Part shown: in pieces, positions 1 to 11,675 of the stretch | How the letters are laid out: every line of letters starts with the position of its first letter | Numbering within the stretch: the first letter of the stretch is position 1 | Made by a program: the position numbers and the translations under genes | Source of the DNA: Carnegiea gigantea | Lineage: Eukaryota > Streptophyta > Magnoliopsida > Caryophyllales > Cactaceae | NCBI GenBank assembly: GCA_029747015.1 | Contig: JAKOGI010000358.1 | Span: 1 to 64,000 of the forward strand | Reading direction: 5' to 3' | Length of the DNA stretch: 64,000 nucleotides | Notes under the pieces: generated by a model | Told to the model about the DNA's origin: nothing | Seen by the model: the letters and a program-made list of their open reading frames with translations, nothing else | Databases searched by the model: none

Positions 1-114
1 ATATATATATATATATATACATACATACATACATACATACACACACGTATGCACATACATGCATATAAACACTCATTCACGCATGCATATATATATAAAT
101 ATACATTTACATGC

Positions 115-154
<40 letters not shown>

Positions 155-346
155 ATGTATATATATATATATGCATATGTATCTGTATATGTACATCTAT
201 ATACGTATATTTATATATATATATACATATATACACACATATACATATATGAGTATACGTATATGTATGCATGCGTATATGTATATGTATATATTTGTAT
301 ATGTATGTATATATATGCATATATATATTTATGTATACGTATATGT

Positions 347-392
<46 letters not shown>

Positions 393-725
393 ATATTCTA
401 TATATGTATTTATATATGTATAAGATGTATATATAATATGTATATATATATATATTATCTATATAATTTGTGTATAGTGATATACCTCTATCTGTAGATA
501 TATATATATATATATGTATAATATATATAATATATATATATATATATTATATATATCTATATATATATAGGTATGTATATATAATATATATATATTATAT
601 ATATTAAATACGCACGCAGTTACGTATGTGTGTGGTATATATATAGATATATATATACATATATTATGTATACGAACTATGTGCGTGTATCATTATATAT
701 ATATATATATAGATATATTATATAT

Positions 726-760
<35 letters not shown>

Positions 761-761
761 G
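1..761. repeat. TA/TG/CA microsatellite tract
   Basis: Almost pure alternating purine-pyrimidine sequence: (TA)n with blocks of (TG)n near 123-152 and (CA/CATA)n near 15-60. Short open frames here (for example 49-252) encode only Tyr/Ile/Cys/Val repeats and are not genes. The tract ends where recognisable EPRV movement-protein sequence begins, at about 762. Confidence 0.95.
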
Positions 762-1510
762 CATATAAAGGTTGAATTCCATTTTATGCATATTGGATTA
801 CAAGCTATTCCTTTAATCGAAGCTAGAAGCTATTCTAATACATTTAAAGGGCACCTATCTACATGGTTTTAAGAGACCAAAGGTTTAAAAAAAATACAAA
901 TCGTCTTTATTAGCCTCGATTAACACCAATATACATAACGGACCAGTTTTCTTCAATTGCCATCTAGACGATTGTGTTGATCATTCATGTCCCATGACAC
1001 CTAAAGCCTTGAAGCTTAATGTGCATATTCAAGGTGACGAGTGTTATGGCTTCAAAAACGTTTTAATTATGCACCGTGCCTATTTTCGATTGATGACTAC
1101 GAGCCCCAATACAAAGTTTTTGAATGCTTTACCTTCAAATTCGAAAGAAGCCATTTTCCTTCAAATCGAGGATGATAAACTTCAAGTTTTTACTCCGAAA
1201 CTTCTCAAATGGGATGAAGCAACAATTCCAGAAGCTATTGAGCAAGAAGACGCCTAATCTGCTTCTCATGACAAAGCCAAATAGATGAACGACATTGAGC
1301 AAATCAGAGAAGAACCCGATGGCTGAGTTCTCTTGCGATTCCCCTCTTTTTGTGAACCTACAAATCCTCCCAGTACTTCTGCTAGTAGAAAATCATTTTT
1401 CGATTTTCACTCAGAAGGAAGTATCCCCTCAGAAGAACTATAAAAATATCAATTCAGATCGCCCATACCAGAACCAGTTATCAATGATCCTTGATCTCCT
1501 TCTTCATTAG
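762..1510 (+). pseudogene. Unit A: movement protein remnant, 5'-truncated
   Basis: Starts inside the MP at the conserved HIGL segment (about 790-800), directly after the microsatellite. The frame is broken early; an open stretch at 994-1257 (87 codons) carries the MP segment that includes MTPKALKLNV and FRLMTTSPNTKFLN. It aligns with unit B at 7475-7735. A 30K-superfamily MP would enlarge plasmodesmata for cell-to-cell spread. Between 825 and 855 a short segment resembling upstream MP sequence appears to be duplicated. Non-functional. Confidence 0.75.
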
Positions 1511-3345
1511 GAATAGGATATGGATGCAATGTTCTCACAAGAACAGATTTTACAATTGATTGGCCTTTCCAATAAGGAAGATTATTACTCCACCAGTAAT
1601 GCTTCCAAGTGCGATAGGTTCAAACAAATTAATAGAAACCTTAGAGAATAAGTTAAAAAGGAATGGATAGCTGACATGCAAAAGCTTGTAGTTAACATCC
1701 CTTTTTTCTTTGGTTTCTTATGTTTATGTCAAAAAAGGGTTTAAATGATGTTTATACGCTTCGAAATATAAACGTCCAAACCAACATTTCGAAAGTATGC
1801 CATCCAGCTGATGCTATAGTATGGTCTTCATCCATCTTCTGACTTACCAGCCTATAAAGCTTTTTGTTACGGAAAAGATTGTTCCTGCTTTTCTTACAAA
1901 AGTGGTCGGGAAGGAAAAGATATCGGCACTATCTGGCTTGCTGACCTACAAAAAGTTCATGACCAAGCCAATTACACAAACGCCATCCTTAATACTATTG
2001 CAGAACAATTGAACCAACTTTCTGCAAAACGTGATTCCAAAAAAGAAGTTGCCAGTAGTAATACAAAACTCTCTCCCTTTACAGGAAGTATTTCCAAACC
2101 ATTTGTCAATCATAGTATCCCCAAAGCAAATGTTGAGTTTTTATCCAAAGCGAAAAACTCAAATTTGGATGTCCTTCATACCATGTCTGAGAAAATCAAA
2201 GATCTCGACATCTCTGCCAAAAATAAGGCTCTCACCTGCTTTGACAAAACTTGCCAACAAAATGACAGCACGCCTTCTTCAACAGATGAAGAAGCTGTTA
2301 CCAGTAGTAGTGACCAAGAAAAGATCATAGCTACTATCCACAAAACCGTCAAAGAAGAAGAAGAGCCTCTTGCTCTTAACAAAATGAATAGCTAAGGAAA
2401 CGCTAGAATAAGGAATTATTATCCTAGGCCTACTCCTCCAGATATTGAATATAAAGAAAGAGGCCAAGTCACGGATAGAAACTACGATGGTCAATCTATC
2501 TGTGACTGGAACATTAATGGTAAATCAGAGCATGAAGTGATATTTACCATTGAAGAAATGGGAATAGCAACTGCTGCTTACAAAGTCAATGGATATTCTA
2601 ACAAAAATGTAGCTACCATAATTGTCCTAGGTTTCTCTGCACAGTCCTTTTCCATCTTCTTACATTTGGTATGATCTTCGGAATTGTCAAAAGTGAAGGG
2701 TTTATCCTTTGTGATGAACTCAAAATTCAAGCTAAATATGGATCAGAAAAGGCCCAATGCAGAAAGGAAATGGGAACTTTCTGTGAAGCATTTGACATTA
2801 CAAAAATAAAAGCTCCTCCTCTCAAAGCTAAACGAGCTAAGAAAACTGTAAGCGAAAGATTCAAAAGTACAAATTAGCCCTTAAACATGTCGCCTCCAGC
2901 TTCCAATCCCAAACCTACCTTCTAGAAAGAAGGCTAGGGAAAAACAAGTTGTTTGTGATAATGCAGCAAACCAGGTCAGAGAGCCTTTCAGTGCAAAATA
3001 GAAAAGAAGATCAATGAGTTATTTGCTGATCAGTCTGAACTCCAAAAGAAGCTTCTAGCTGTCACAGCACAAAACTCATCCGACAAAGACAATGACATTG
3101 ATTACTATCAAAACTTTGAGGAATAAGAATCCGACTATGATTCTTCTCCCATCAAAGCAATTAACATTTATTACAAACAGAAATCAGAAAGAATTCCTAC
3201 TTGACCTAATAGAAAAGATTTCTGATGATGACACAAAAAAGGAGTATTTGAGCAAGCTTAAAGACTTAATTCTTGAACAAGAAAAGAAAGTCGTTAAGTT
3301 TGATATAGAACCTCCCAGCTTAACCAAGATATTTTAAAAATATCC
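1511..3345 (+). pseudogene. Unit A: coat protein region with internal deletion
   Basis: Frame fragments match CP regions of other units: 2009-2395 (128 codons, Ser/Glu-rich, with SSSDQE), 2671-2877, and 3092-3337 (FLLDLIEKISDDDTKKEY). At about 2643 the sequence jumps from the segment ending GFSAQ to PFHLLTFGMIFG, losing about 380 bp that other units keep, including the NWWDNYLTF core. The CCHC knuckle near 2950-3000 is unrecognisable as such: both leading Cys codons and spacing are damaged. CP would package the genome; this copy cannot. Confidence 0.75.
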
Positions 3346-4060
3346 AATACCAAATCCTTTCCAGCAACTCACTACACAAGGCATCCAAATTAAAGTCAAC
3401 GAGTCGAAAGCTCAAGTTTGAGATCTTAGATAGGAGATTATTAATCTCAAAGCTACTGATCTAGAACTCTAGACAAAACTCTCCATCATGGAAACACAAA
3501 TTTTGAGTTCCTTCAAGATTCCAGACAATCTTCCAAATATTGAAAATGTTCCTGAAAATGAAGTCTCAGAAGAACAATTTGTTCATACCATATCTCAAGT
3601 TACCCTTCAAAAGTGGTATTCTATTGTCAAAATAGTAGTCAATGAATTCTCTACAAATGCAACAGCTCTCATTGACAGTAGAGTTAATTAAAACTACATA
3701 AGAGAAGGAATCATACCTACTAAGTATTGTGAAAGAATGAAAAAACAATTATGCAGCTCCAATGGAGAACCTTTGAAGATCAAATATAAGCTTAATAAAG
3801 GTTATATTCAAAATAATGATTACTCTTTCAAAAATATATTTTTAATTGTTCAAAACATTACTCATGACCTAATTCTTAAAACTCCATTTTTAACATAAGT
3901 CTACCCATTTTATGTTAATGAATCTGGTGTTCACACCAAGATTCTTAGCAGACAAATCTCTTTCAATTTTCTTTACGCTGCTAAACAGTATGAAGTTTTG
4001 CTTTTACAAAACTCTTCTATATATAAATAGGTCAATCTCTTACAGCTAAAACAAAATCAA
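3346..4060 (+). pseudogene. Unit A: aspartic protease region
   Basis: A retropepsin-like domain follows a linker. The segment EVSEEQF...TISQVTLQKWYSI (3488-3691) leads to ALIDSR, where the catalytic DSG triplet at 3674 is DSR. A TAA follows four codons later. Downstream matches to the protease flap and C-terminal half (GYIQNNDY, HDLILKTPFLT) are recognisable to about 4030 but contain further stops. The active-site change alone would be expected to abolish cleavage of the polyprotein. Confidence 0.75.
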
Positions 4061-5575
4061 ATTTCCCATTTACAAGAAGAAATCTCTTATAAAGGAATTG
4101 AAGAACAACTGCAAAGTCCTTCTATTCAACAAAAAATCCTTGACCTTGAACAAGTTTTTAAGAGAAAAATATGCTCAGATCTTCCAAATGCATTCTGTGA
4201 AAGAAAGATGCATATTATATCTCTTCCTTATGAAAAGGATTTTGATGAACAAAACATTCCTGCCAAAGCCAAACGGACTCAAATGAATTCTGAACTCCTT
4301 GATTTCTGCAAAAAAGAAAATTCAAAATCTTCTTAAGAAAAGGCTTATTCGACCTTCAAAATCTCCTTGGAGCTGTGCTGCCTTCTATGTTAATAACACT
4401 GCTGAAAAGGAATGAGGAGTTCCCAGGCTGGCTATTAACTATAAGCCTTTAAACAAAGTATTACAATGGATTTGTTATCCTATCCCAAACAAAAGAGATC
4501 CTTCAAATCGATTATTGAGGCCAAAATATTTTCAAAAGTCGATATGAAGTCAGGTTTTTGGCAAATTCAGATTATGGAATCTAATCGCTACAAAACAGCA
4601 TTCACAGTACCATTTGGACATTACGAATGGAATGTACTGCCCTTTGGTTTAAAAAATGCTCCCCCTGAATTTTAAAACATTATGAATGACATTTTTAACG
4701 CTTGCACTTCTTTCATCATTGTTTACATTGACAATGTGTTAGTTATTTCCAAAACTATTGATCAATATTTTAAATGTTTACAGACATTTTTAAACATTAC
4801 TGAAAGAAATGAACTAGCTGTTTCTACTTCAAAAATGGTTTCATTCGAAACACAAACTAGATTTCTTAGGCACGATATCTTTCAAGGGACTATTAAACCC
4901 ATTGTCAGATCACTCGCCTTTGCAAACAAATTTTCAGATGTTACTAAGGACAAGAAATAGTTGCAAAGATTTCTTGGTTGCCTTAATTACATTTCTGATT
5001 TCTTCCCTCTTTTATGACAATTATGTGCTCCCCTGTATAAAAGGCTTAGGAAAAGTCTTGAACCCTGGTCTAATATACACACTACCATAGTTAGACAAAT
5101 CAACTAAAAGATTGACTCTTTGCCATGCCTAGGTATTCCTCATCCCTCTGCATTTAGGATAGTTGAAACAGATGCGTCTTATAAAGGTTATGGAGGAATC
5201 CTTAAATAAAGAATGCATGACAAAGAATACTTAGTTAGGTACCATTCTGGTATTTGGCTCGGACTGCAACAAAATTATTCTACTATCAAAAGAGAAGTTT
5301 TATCTATCGTTCTTTGTATTTTTAAATTCCAAGATGATCTATTTTACAAAAAATTCCTTCTTAGAATTGCTTTCAAATCAGCAAAAAATGTTTTACAAAA
5401 GGATGTTAAGAATTTAGTTTCGAAACAAATTTTTTTCAGATGGCAAGCTATTTTATCTTCCTTCGATTTTGAAATTGAATTTATCAAAGGAGAGAACAAT
5501 TCCTTACTACATTTCCTTATGAGAGACTTTTTACAAGGAAAGAGTGACAAAATTCTTTCTATGCAGGATTCACCA
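4061..5575 (+). pseudogene. Unit A: reverse transcriptase and RNase H
   Basis: RT motifs are visible: FSKVDMKSGFWQIQI (4525-4575), a frame to LPFGLKNAPPEF (up to 4675), and the catalytic box as YIDN at 4724-4735, where the second Asp of YIDD is Asn. The connection region (4682-4960) and RNase H start (about 5150, VETDAS) follow, then 5213-5578 with YSTIKREVLSIVLCIFKFQ and FDFEIEFIKGENN. A frameshift lies before 4466 and stops at 4676, 4960 and 5205. This and unit H are the only + strand units retaining most of RT. Confidence 0.8.
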
Positions 5576-6290
5576 TAAACGACAAAGATAGTTGCGTAGT
5601 TGAACAAAATCTCTTCTCATCCCAAATTACAAACTACCCACATAAACCTCTTCTTTTTTACCTTCATGACCACGAACTCTACTATACCTCCTTTTCTGGG
5701 CCCAGATACAATGAACATGCAATTTTCATCGACTACCAAAAATAGTATGTTTCCGTAGAAATACCTTTTTACCATTACCTCAAAATTATTAAAGCCTATC
5801 AAACACTTGTGCAAGATGTTAATAATCATCCAGCACTCATCAGTATGCCCACTGGATACATTGAAACATTTAGATTTTTCCACAAATAATTTGAATATTG
5901 GATAACTTTTAAACCTCATATTTTCCAATTTGGCTCAAAAATCTTCCCTAATCTTCATCTTTGCCCTTTTGGCCAAAGCAATTTTCATGTTCTAATACCT
6001 CTTTGGTATTCCATACAATTTGACACTTCCTGCCTTATTCACACAAAAGACGGGTTAGGATGCAAATTTTTATAAGATTACTTGCAATATTAATAGACTA
6101 AAGGTCTCATACAAAATAGAGAGTTATCCTCGAAGTACTCAAGGATGACCCTGCTATGTGACAAATATTTTTACAAAAGCTCCTTGACAAGAACAACTCA
6201 GGCGCCGATTCAAGTTTAGCAGAGTCAGCTAGAAAACCAAGGATCTGTGATCTATAGGTCACTCAGGATCCTTATGATTTATGACGAAAC
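5576..6290 (+). pseudogene. Unit A: short-form C-terminal module, unknown
   Basis: After RNase H the sequence differs from most units: it can be read as fragments with VEQNLFSS, LLFYLHDHELYYTSFSGP and HVLIPLWYSIQFD, broken by stops. Only unit H (50411-51145) shares it. From about 6120 it rejoins sequence common to all units (LKDDPAM-like, ending near 6290 at DPYDL). I do not recognise the family. It could be a C-terminal polyprotein domain or a separate downstream frame. Confidence 0.6.
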
Positions 6291-6318
6291 AAAATAAAGA
6301 TGAAAGAAAAGAGGACGC

Positions 6319-6780
6319 AAAGGTCTTGACCTTTGGCAAAAATTAGGGTCATTGTCCTAACAAAAATCTTTCTTTTGTAGGTGAAGTCAAAACTGCCGGC
6401 GAGCACTATTCACTATAGTTTGTCGACAAAGCACTATTCATCTGCAGTACCGACAATTACTTTTAATGAACAGTTATATGGATAAATTTTTTAAAAGATC
6501 TATGGAGTAAAGCTACTATCTTTTGACAAATGCAACCTAACTTTCGGCGCATGACAAAAGAAGATAATTGAGCATCATTTTGCCTCTATGATTGAGCTGC
6601 TTTCAGCTCTTTACAAGGCAGACATTTCATTTGGAAGAAGGCATCAGAAAATTACAACAATAGAAAGGAGAAATGTTCTCTCTCTCCTCTTAGAATATTC
6701 TTTACTCTCTTCATTTTACAATCCCTCTACAACTTTGAAGTCGACAATTTATAAGTTACTATTATTACAAAAGTATCTGT
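6319..6780 (+). promoter_or_regulatory. Unit A: promoter region
   Basis: Holds the palindrome AAAGGTCTTGACCTTT (6319-6334), an acceptor-like TCTTTCTTTTGTAG ending at 6380, spaced ACTATTCA repeats (about 6404-6475), and a TATA position degenerate to CTTTACAAGG (about 6608). Other units have TATATAAG here. A pyrimidine-rich CTCTCTCTCCTCTTAG stretch follows. The arrangement matches the pregenomic promoter of caulimovirids. Confidence 0.65.
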
Positions 6781-6865
6781 AAGTTCTCTTAGTTTTCTTT
6801 TAAGTCCTTAATTTCTGTACGTTTTCTTGTGTGTGTTTTAAGCATTTGTTTAATAAAGTGTTGGT
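6781..6865 (+). terminator. Unit A/B: polyadenylation region
   Basis: T-rich leader (TTTCTTTTAAGTCC) leading to AATAAA at 6852-6857, the position of the polyadenylation signal in all full leaders here. Directly after it the sequence jumps to the GTTGGTCAG repeats, so the segment that carries the primer site in other units is missing. Confidence 0.65.
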
Positions 6866-6974
6866 CAGCCGTTGGTCAGTCTGTTGAGGTGGTCCAGGTA
6901 AGTGATCCCCGTGGTCCCGCCTTTAATTTGTTCTGCGCATCTAGACTTTTATCATCATTGCTTATGCATAGAAG
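6866..6974 (+). other. Unit B: untranslated leader, primer site deleted
   Basis: Carries two GTTGGTCAG repeats and a GTGGTCC motif, then runs to the polyprotein start at 6975. The tRNA-Met primer site found before this segment in units F, G and I is absent. Confidence 0.6.
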
Positions 6975-7806
6975 ATGGCTAGTAAGTTTAGGAAGTTATT
7001 ATCTTTTAAAATAGATAGCCATATCAGTGATATAGTTAACAGTAATGAGATTAGAATAAATAACCTTATTAGGGCCCCATCTCCTGACAATTTTCACAAT
7101 TGGGATATTCCCAAAGTTAATATAAAGACTATTTACAAAGTTGGTATATTTAGCTTTCAAACTGCCTTTTCAATCAAAACTCATAAAGAAATCATGAGTT
7201 TACAAAATGGACTATAAACTATTTCTTTCATCAAACCAAAAGCTATTCTGATACATTTAAAGGACAAATTCCGTTTTATGCATATTGGATTAGTACACAT
7301 TGCTATTAAAGCTTTTATAAGAAAAGGTACTAACACACCTATCTATATGGCTTTAAGAGACAAAAGATTAAAAAATACAAATCGTCTCTATTAGCCATGA
7401 TTAACACCAATATACATAACGGACCAATTTTCTTCAATTGCTATCCAGACTTCTCTGCTGATCTTTTATGTTCCATGACACCTAAAACCTTGAAGCTTGA
7501 TGTGCATATTGAAGGCAATGAGTTTTATGACTTCAAAAACTTTGCAATTATGTACTGTGCCTATTTTTGATTGATGTCTACAAACCCCAATACAAAATTT
7601 TTGAATCCTTTACCTTCAAATTCAAAAGAAACCATTTTACTTCAAATCGAGGATGATAAACCTCAAGTTTTTACTTCAAAACTTCTGAAATGGAATGAAG
7701 TAACAATTCTAGAAGCTATTGAGCTAGAAGACGCCCAATTTGCTTCTCATAGCAAAGCTAAACAAATGAACAATATTGAACAAATAATAGAAGAACCCGA
7801 GGGCTG
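6975..7806 (+). pseudogene. Unit B: polyprotein start and movement protein
   Basis: ATG at 6975 opens an 80-codon frame beginning MASKFRKLLSFKIDSHISD; unit J has a matching start at 56636, supporting it as the true polyprotein start. A stop at 7215 ends it, but homology continues through HIGL (about 7280), ALRDKR (about 7348) and the 7571-7807 frame. GLVQV/ALRD-type motifs identify a 30K-superfamily MP. At least four stops or shifts are present. Confidence 0.75.
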
Positions 7807-10250
7807 AGTTCTCCTACGATTTCACTCTTTTTGTGAACCTACAAATCTCCCCAGTACTTTTGCCAGTACAAAATCATTTTCCAATTTTCACTCAAAAAGA
7901 AGTATCCCTTCATAAGAACCACAAAAATTTCGGTTCAGGTCGCCCATACCAGAACCCATTATCAATGATCCTCCATCTTGTTCTTCATCAGGAGCAGGAT
8001 ATGGATGCAATGTCATCACAAGAATAGATTTGATAATTGATTGGCCTTTCCTTAAGGAAGATTATTACTTCACTAATAATGCTTGCAAGCGCTAATGGTT
8101 TGAACAAATTAATAGAAATCTTAGAGAACAAGTCAAAAAGGAATGGATAGTTGACATGCAAAAGCTTGGAGTTAACATCCCGTTTTTCTTTGATTTCTTA
8201 CATTTATGTCAGAAAAGGGTTTAAATGACGTTTGTACGCTTCCAAGTATAAACGTTCAAAACCAGCCTTTTAAAGTATGGCATCTAGCTGATGGTAAAAG
8301 TATGGTCTCCATCCATCCTTCGACTTACGAGCTTATAAAGCTTTTTGTCAAGGAAAAGACTGTTCATGTTTTTCCTTACAAAAGTGGCTGGGAGCGAATA
8401 GATACCGGCGCTGTCCAACTTGGTGATCTAAAAAAAGTTCATGAGCAAGCCAATTACACAAACGCCATTCTTAATACTATTGCAGAACAATTGAACCAAC
8501 TTTCTGCAAAAATTGATACCAAAAAAGAAGTTGGCAGCACTAGTGCCAAACCCTTTCCCTTTATCTAAATTATTTCCAAACCATTTGTCAAATTAGATTG
8601 TATCCCCAAAGCGAACATTGAGACTTCGTCCAAATTGAAATGCTCAAATTTGGATATAGTTTGTACAATTTCTAAGCAAATCAACGATCTAGACATCTTG
8701 AAAAAAAATAAGGCTCTCACCTGCCTTGACAAAACTTACCAACAAAATGATAACATCCCTTCCCCAACAGATGAAGAAGCTGTTACTAGTAGTAGTAACC
8801 AAGAAGAGGTCATAGCTACTTTTCACGTTCAAAGAAGAAGAACAACCTCTCACTCTTAACAAAATCAATAACTAGAGAAATGCTAGAACTAGGAATTATT
8901 ATCTTAGGCTTACTCATCCAGATATCCAATACGAACAAAGAGGCCAAATCACTGATAGAAACTATAATGGCTAATCTATCTTTGGCTGGAACATTGATGG
9001 CACATCAGAGCATGACGTGCTATCAATCATTGAAGAAATGGGAATAGCAGCTGCTGCCTACAACGTCAATTGATATTCAAACAAAAATGTAGCTACCATA
9101 ATTATCCTAGGTTTCTCTGAAGAATTTCAGAATTGGTGGGACAACTATCCCACCTTTGAAGTAAGGTTAGCTATTCTCAATCACAGTATAGAAGAATTAG
9201 ATGAACATGGTGAACATATCCAAGATGCGTATGAAAACCCAATTTATACTGTCACTCTTCATTTCATCGGCAATCCTCAAGGACAAGCTACAGCCAAAAC
9301 TGTCCTTATCAAACTAAGATGCCCAATGCTCACTGATTATAGATGGCATAAAGATGTATTCTTTACCAATGTCTTAAAGAGAGATGATGGCATGCAAAGT
9401 TTCTAGAAAGAGCGATTCATTGTAGGCCTACCAAAGTTGTTTGGAGAAAGAATTCTCTTAAAACTCAGAAACATTGTGGGAGTGATGATATCCCCTTCCA
9501 TCTTCTTACATTTGGTATGATCTTTGGTGTTGTCAAAAGTGAAGGGCTTATCCTTTGCAATGAACTCAAAATTAAAGCTAAATATGGATCAGAAAAAGCC
9601 CAATCCAAAAAGGAAATGGGAACTTTCTGTGAAGCATTTGGCATTACAAAAATAGAAGCTAATTTTTCCAAAGCTAAATGAGCTAAGAAAGCCATTAGCA
9701 AAAGATTCAAAACTACAAATTAGCCCTTAAACATTTCGTCTCTAACTTCGAATCTCAAACCAACCTCTTCTAGAAAGAAGAAGGCTGGGAAAAAACAAGT
9801 CGTTTGTTACAAATGCGGTAAATCAGGTCAAAAGGCCTTTCAGTACAAAGCAGAAAAGAAGATCAATGAGTTATTTGCTTATCAACCTGAACTCCAAAAG
9901 AAGCTTCTAGCTGTCATAGCGCCTCATCTGACACAAACAATAATGTTGATTACTATCAAAAGTCTAAAGAAGAAGAGTCCGACTATGATTTTTCTCCCAT
10001 CAAAGCAATCAACGTTATTACAAACATAAATTAGAAAGAATTCCTACTTGACCTAATAGGAAAGATTTCTGATGATGACATAAAAAAGGAGTACTTGAGC
10101 AAGCTTAAAGACTTAATTCTTGAAGAAGAGAAGAAAGTCATTAAGTTTGATACAAAAACTCCCAGCTTAACCAAGGTATTTCAAAAATGTCCAATACTAA
10201 ATCCTTTCTAGCAACTCACTACAAAAGACATCCAAATTGAAATCAACAAG
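7807..10250 (+). pseudogene. Unit B: coat protein region
   Basis: The most complete CP stretch by length. It includes the 8206-8568 frame (120 codons, WHLADGKSMVS and DLKKVHEQANYTNAI), the Ser/Glu-rich segment to 8859, the core near 9120-9500 (NWWDNY, then PKLFGERI), the GMIFGVVKSEG segment, and the CCHC position at 9805-9844, degenerated to C-C-Q-Y (His to Gln, last Cys to Tyr). A linker with ISDDD follows to about 10200. Multiple stops, mostly TAG or TAA at glutamine positions. Confidence 0.75.
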
Positions 10251-10902
10251 CTGAAAGCTCAAGTTTGAGATCTTAGAAAAGAGATTATTAATCTGAAAGG
10301 TACTGATCTAAAGCTCTAGATAAAACTCTCCATCCTGGAAACACAAATTTCGAGTTCCTCCAGAATTCCAGGCAATCTTCAAAATATTAAAATGTTCCTG
10401 AAAATGAAGTCTCAGAAGAACAGTTTCTTCATACGGTATCTCAAGTTACCTTTCAAAAGTGGTATTTTATTGTCAGAATAGTAGTCAATGATTTCTCTAC
10501 AAATGCAATAGCTCTTATTGACATTGGAGCTAATCAAAACTGCATAAGAGAAGGAATCATACCAACTTAGTATTTTGAAAGAACAAAAGAACAATTATGC
10601 AGCACCAATGGAGAACCTTTGAACGTCAAATATAAGCTTAATAAAGGCTATATTCAAAGTAATGATTATTGTTTCAAAAATATATTTTTGATTGTTCAAA
10701 ATATTACTCATGACCTAATTCTCGAAACTCCCCTTTTAACACAAATCTATCCATTTTATGTTAATGAATCTGGTGTTCATAACAAGATTCTTGGCAAGCA
10801 AACCTCTTCTAATTTTCTTTCTACTGCTAAACAGCGTGATGTTTTGCTTTCATAAAACTCTTCTATTTGTAAACAAGTCAATCTCTTATGGTTAAAGCGA
10901 AA
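10251..10902 (+). pseudogene. Unit B: aspartic protease region
   Basis: Protease remnant with the catalytic triplet at 10520-10528 as DIG instead of DSG. An open frame at 10619-10855 covers the C-terminal half (YKLNKGYIQSNDYCFKNIF). It ends shortly before a large deletion that removes the following linker and most of RT. Confidence 0.7.
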
Positions 10903-11675
10903 TCAACAATTTAAACATTTACATGTATTTTTGAATGTTACTGAAAGAAACGAACAGGCTGTTTCTGCTTCAAAAATGGTTTTATTCAAAACACAAATTA
11001 GATTTCTCGGGCATGATGTCTTTCAAGGGACTATTAAAACCATTGTTAGATCACTCGCCTTTGCAAACAAATTTCCAAATGTTATTAAGGACAAGAAATA
11101 GTTGCAAAGATTTCTTGGTTGCCTTAATTACATTTATGATTTTTTTCCTAAACTTAGGCAATTATGTGCTCTCCTGCGTAGAAGACTTAGGAAAAACCCT
11201 GAACGCCAGTCTGATATATACACTGACATTGTTAGACAAATTAAACAAAAGGTTGAGTCATTACCATGTTTAGGTATCCTTCATCCCTCTGCATTTATGA
11301 TAGTTGAGATAGATGCATCTGAAAAATGTTATGGAGGAATCCTTAAACAATAAATAGATGTATGATAACGAACAATTAGTTAGATATCATTCTGGCATTT
11401 TGCTTGGTCCATAACAAAATTATTCTACTATCGAAAGAGAAATTTTATCTGTTGTTCTTTCTATTTCCAAATTCCAAGATGATCTATTTTACAAAAATTT
11501 GCTTCTTAGAATTCATTGTGAATTAGCAAAAGAGGTTTTACAAAAAGATGTTAAGAATTTAGTTTCAAAACAAATTTTTGTCCGATGGCAAGCTATATTT
11601 ATCTTCCCTTGATTTTGAAATTGAATTTATCAAAGTAGAGAACAATTCCTTACCAGATTTCATTACATGAGAATT
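10903..11675 (+). pseudogene. Unit B: RT remnant (deleted) plus RNase H
   Basis: At about 10903 the post-protease linker AAATCAACA is joined to the RT thumb region, skipping about 760 bp that includes the FSKVDMKSG and YIDD motifs. Open frames at 10935-11273 and 11102-11353 overlap in different phases, marking a frameshift. RNase H is recognised from VEIDAS-like sequence near 11310 through VLQKDVKNLVSKQIF to about 11650. The same junction occurs in unit I at about 53893. Confidence 0.75.

Noticed and set aside
49..497. Three open frames in the microsatellite
   Set aside because: They encode Tyr/Ile/Cys/Val dipeptide-like repeats from TA/TG repeats; no gene.
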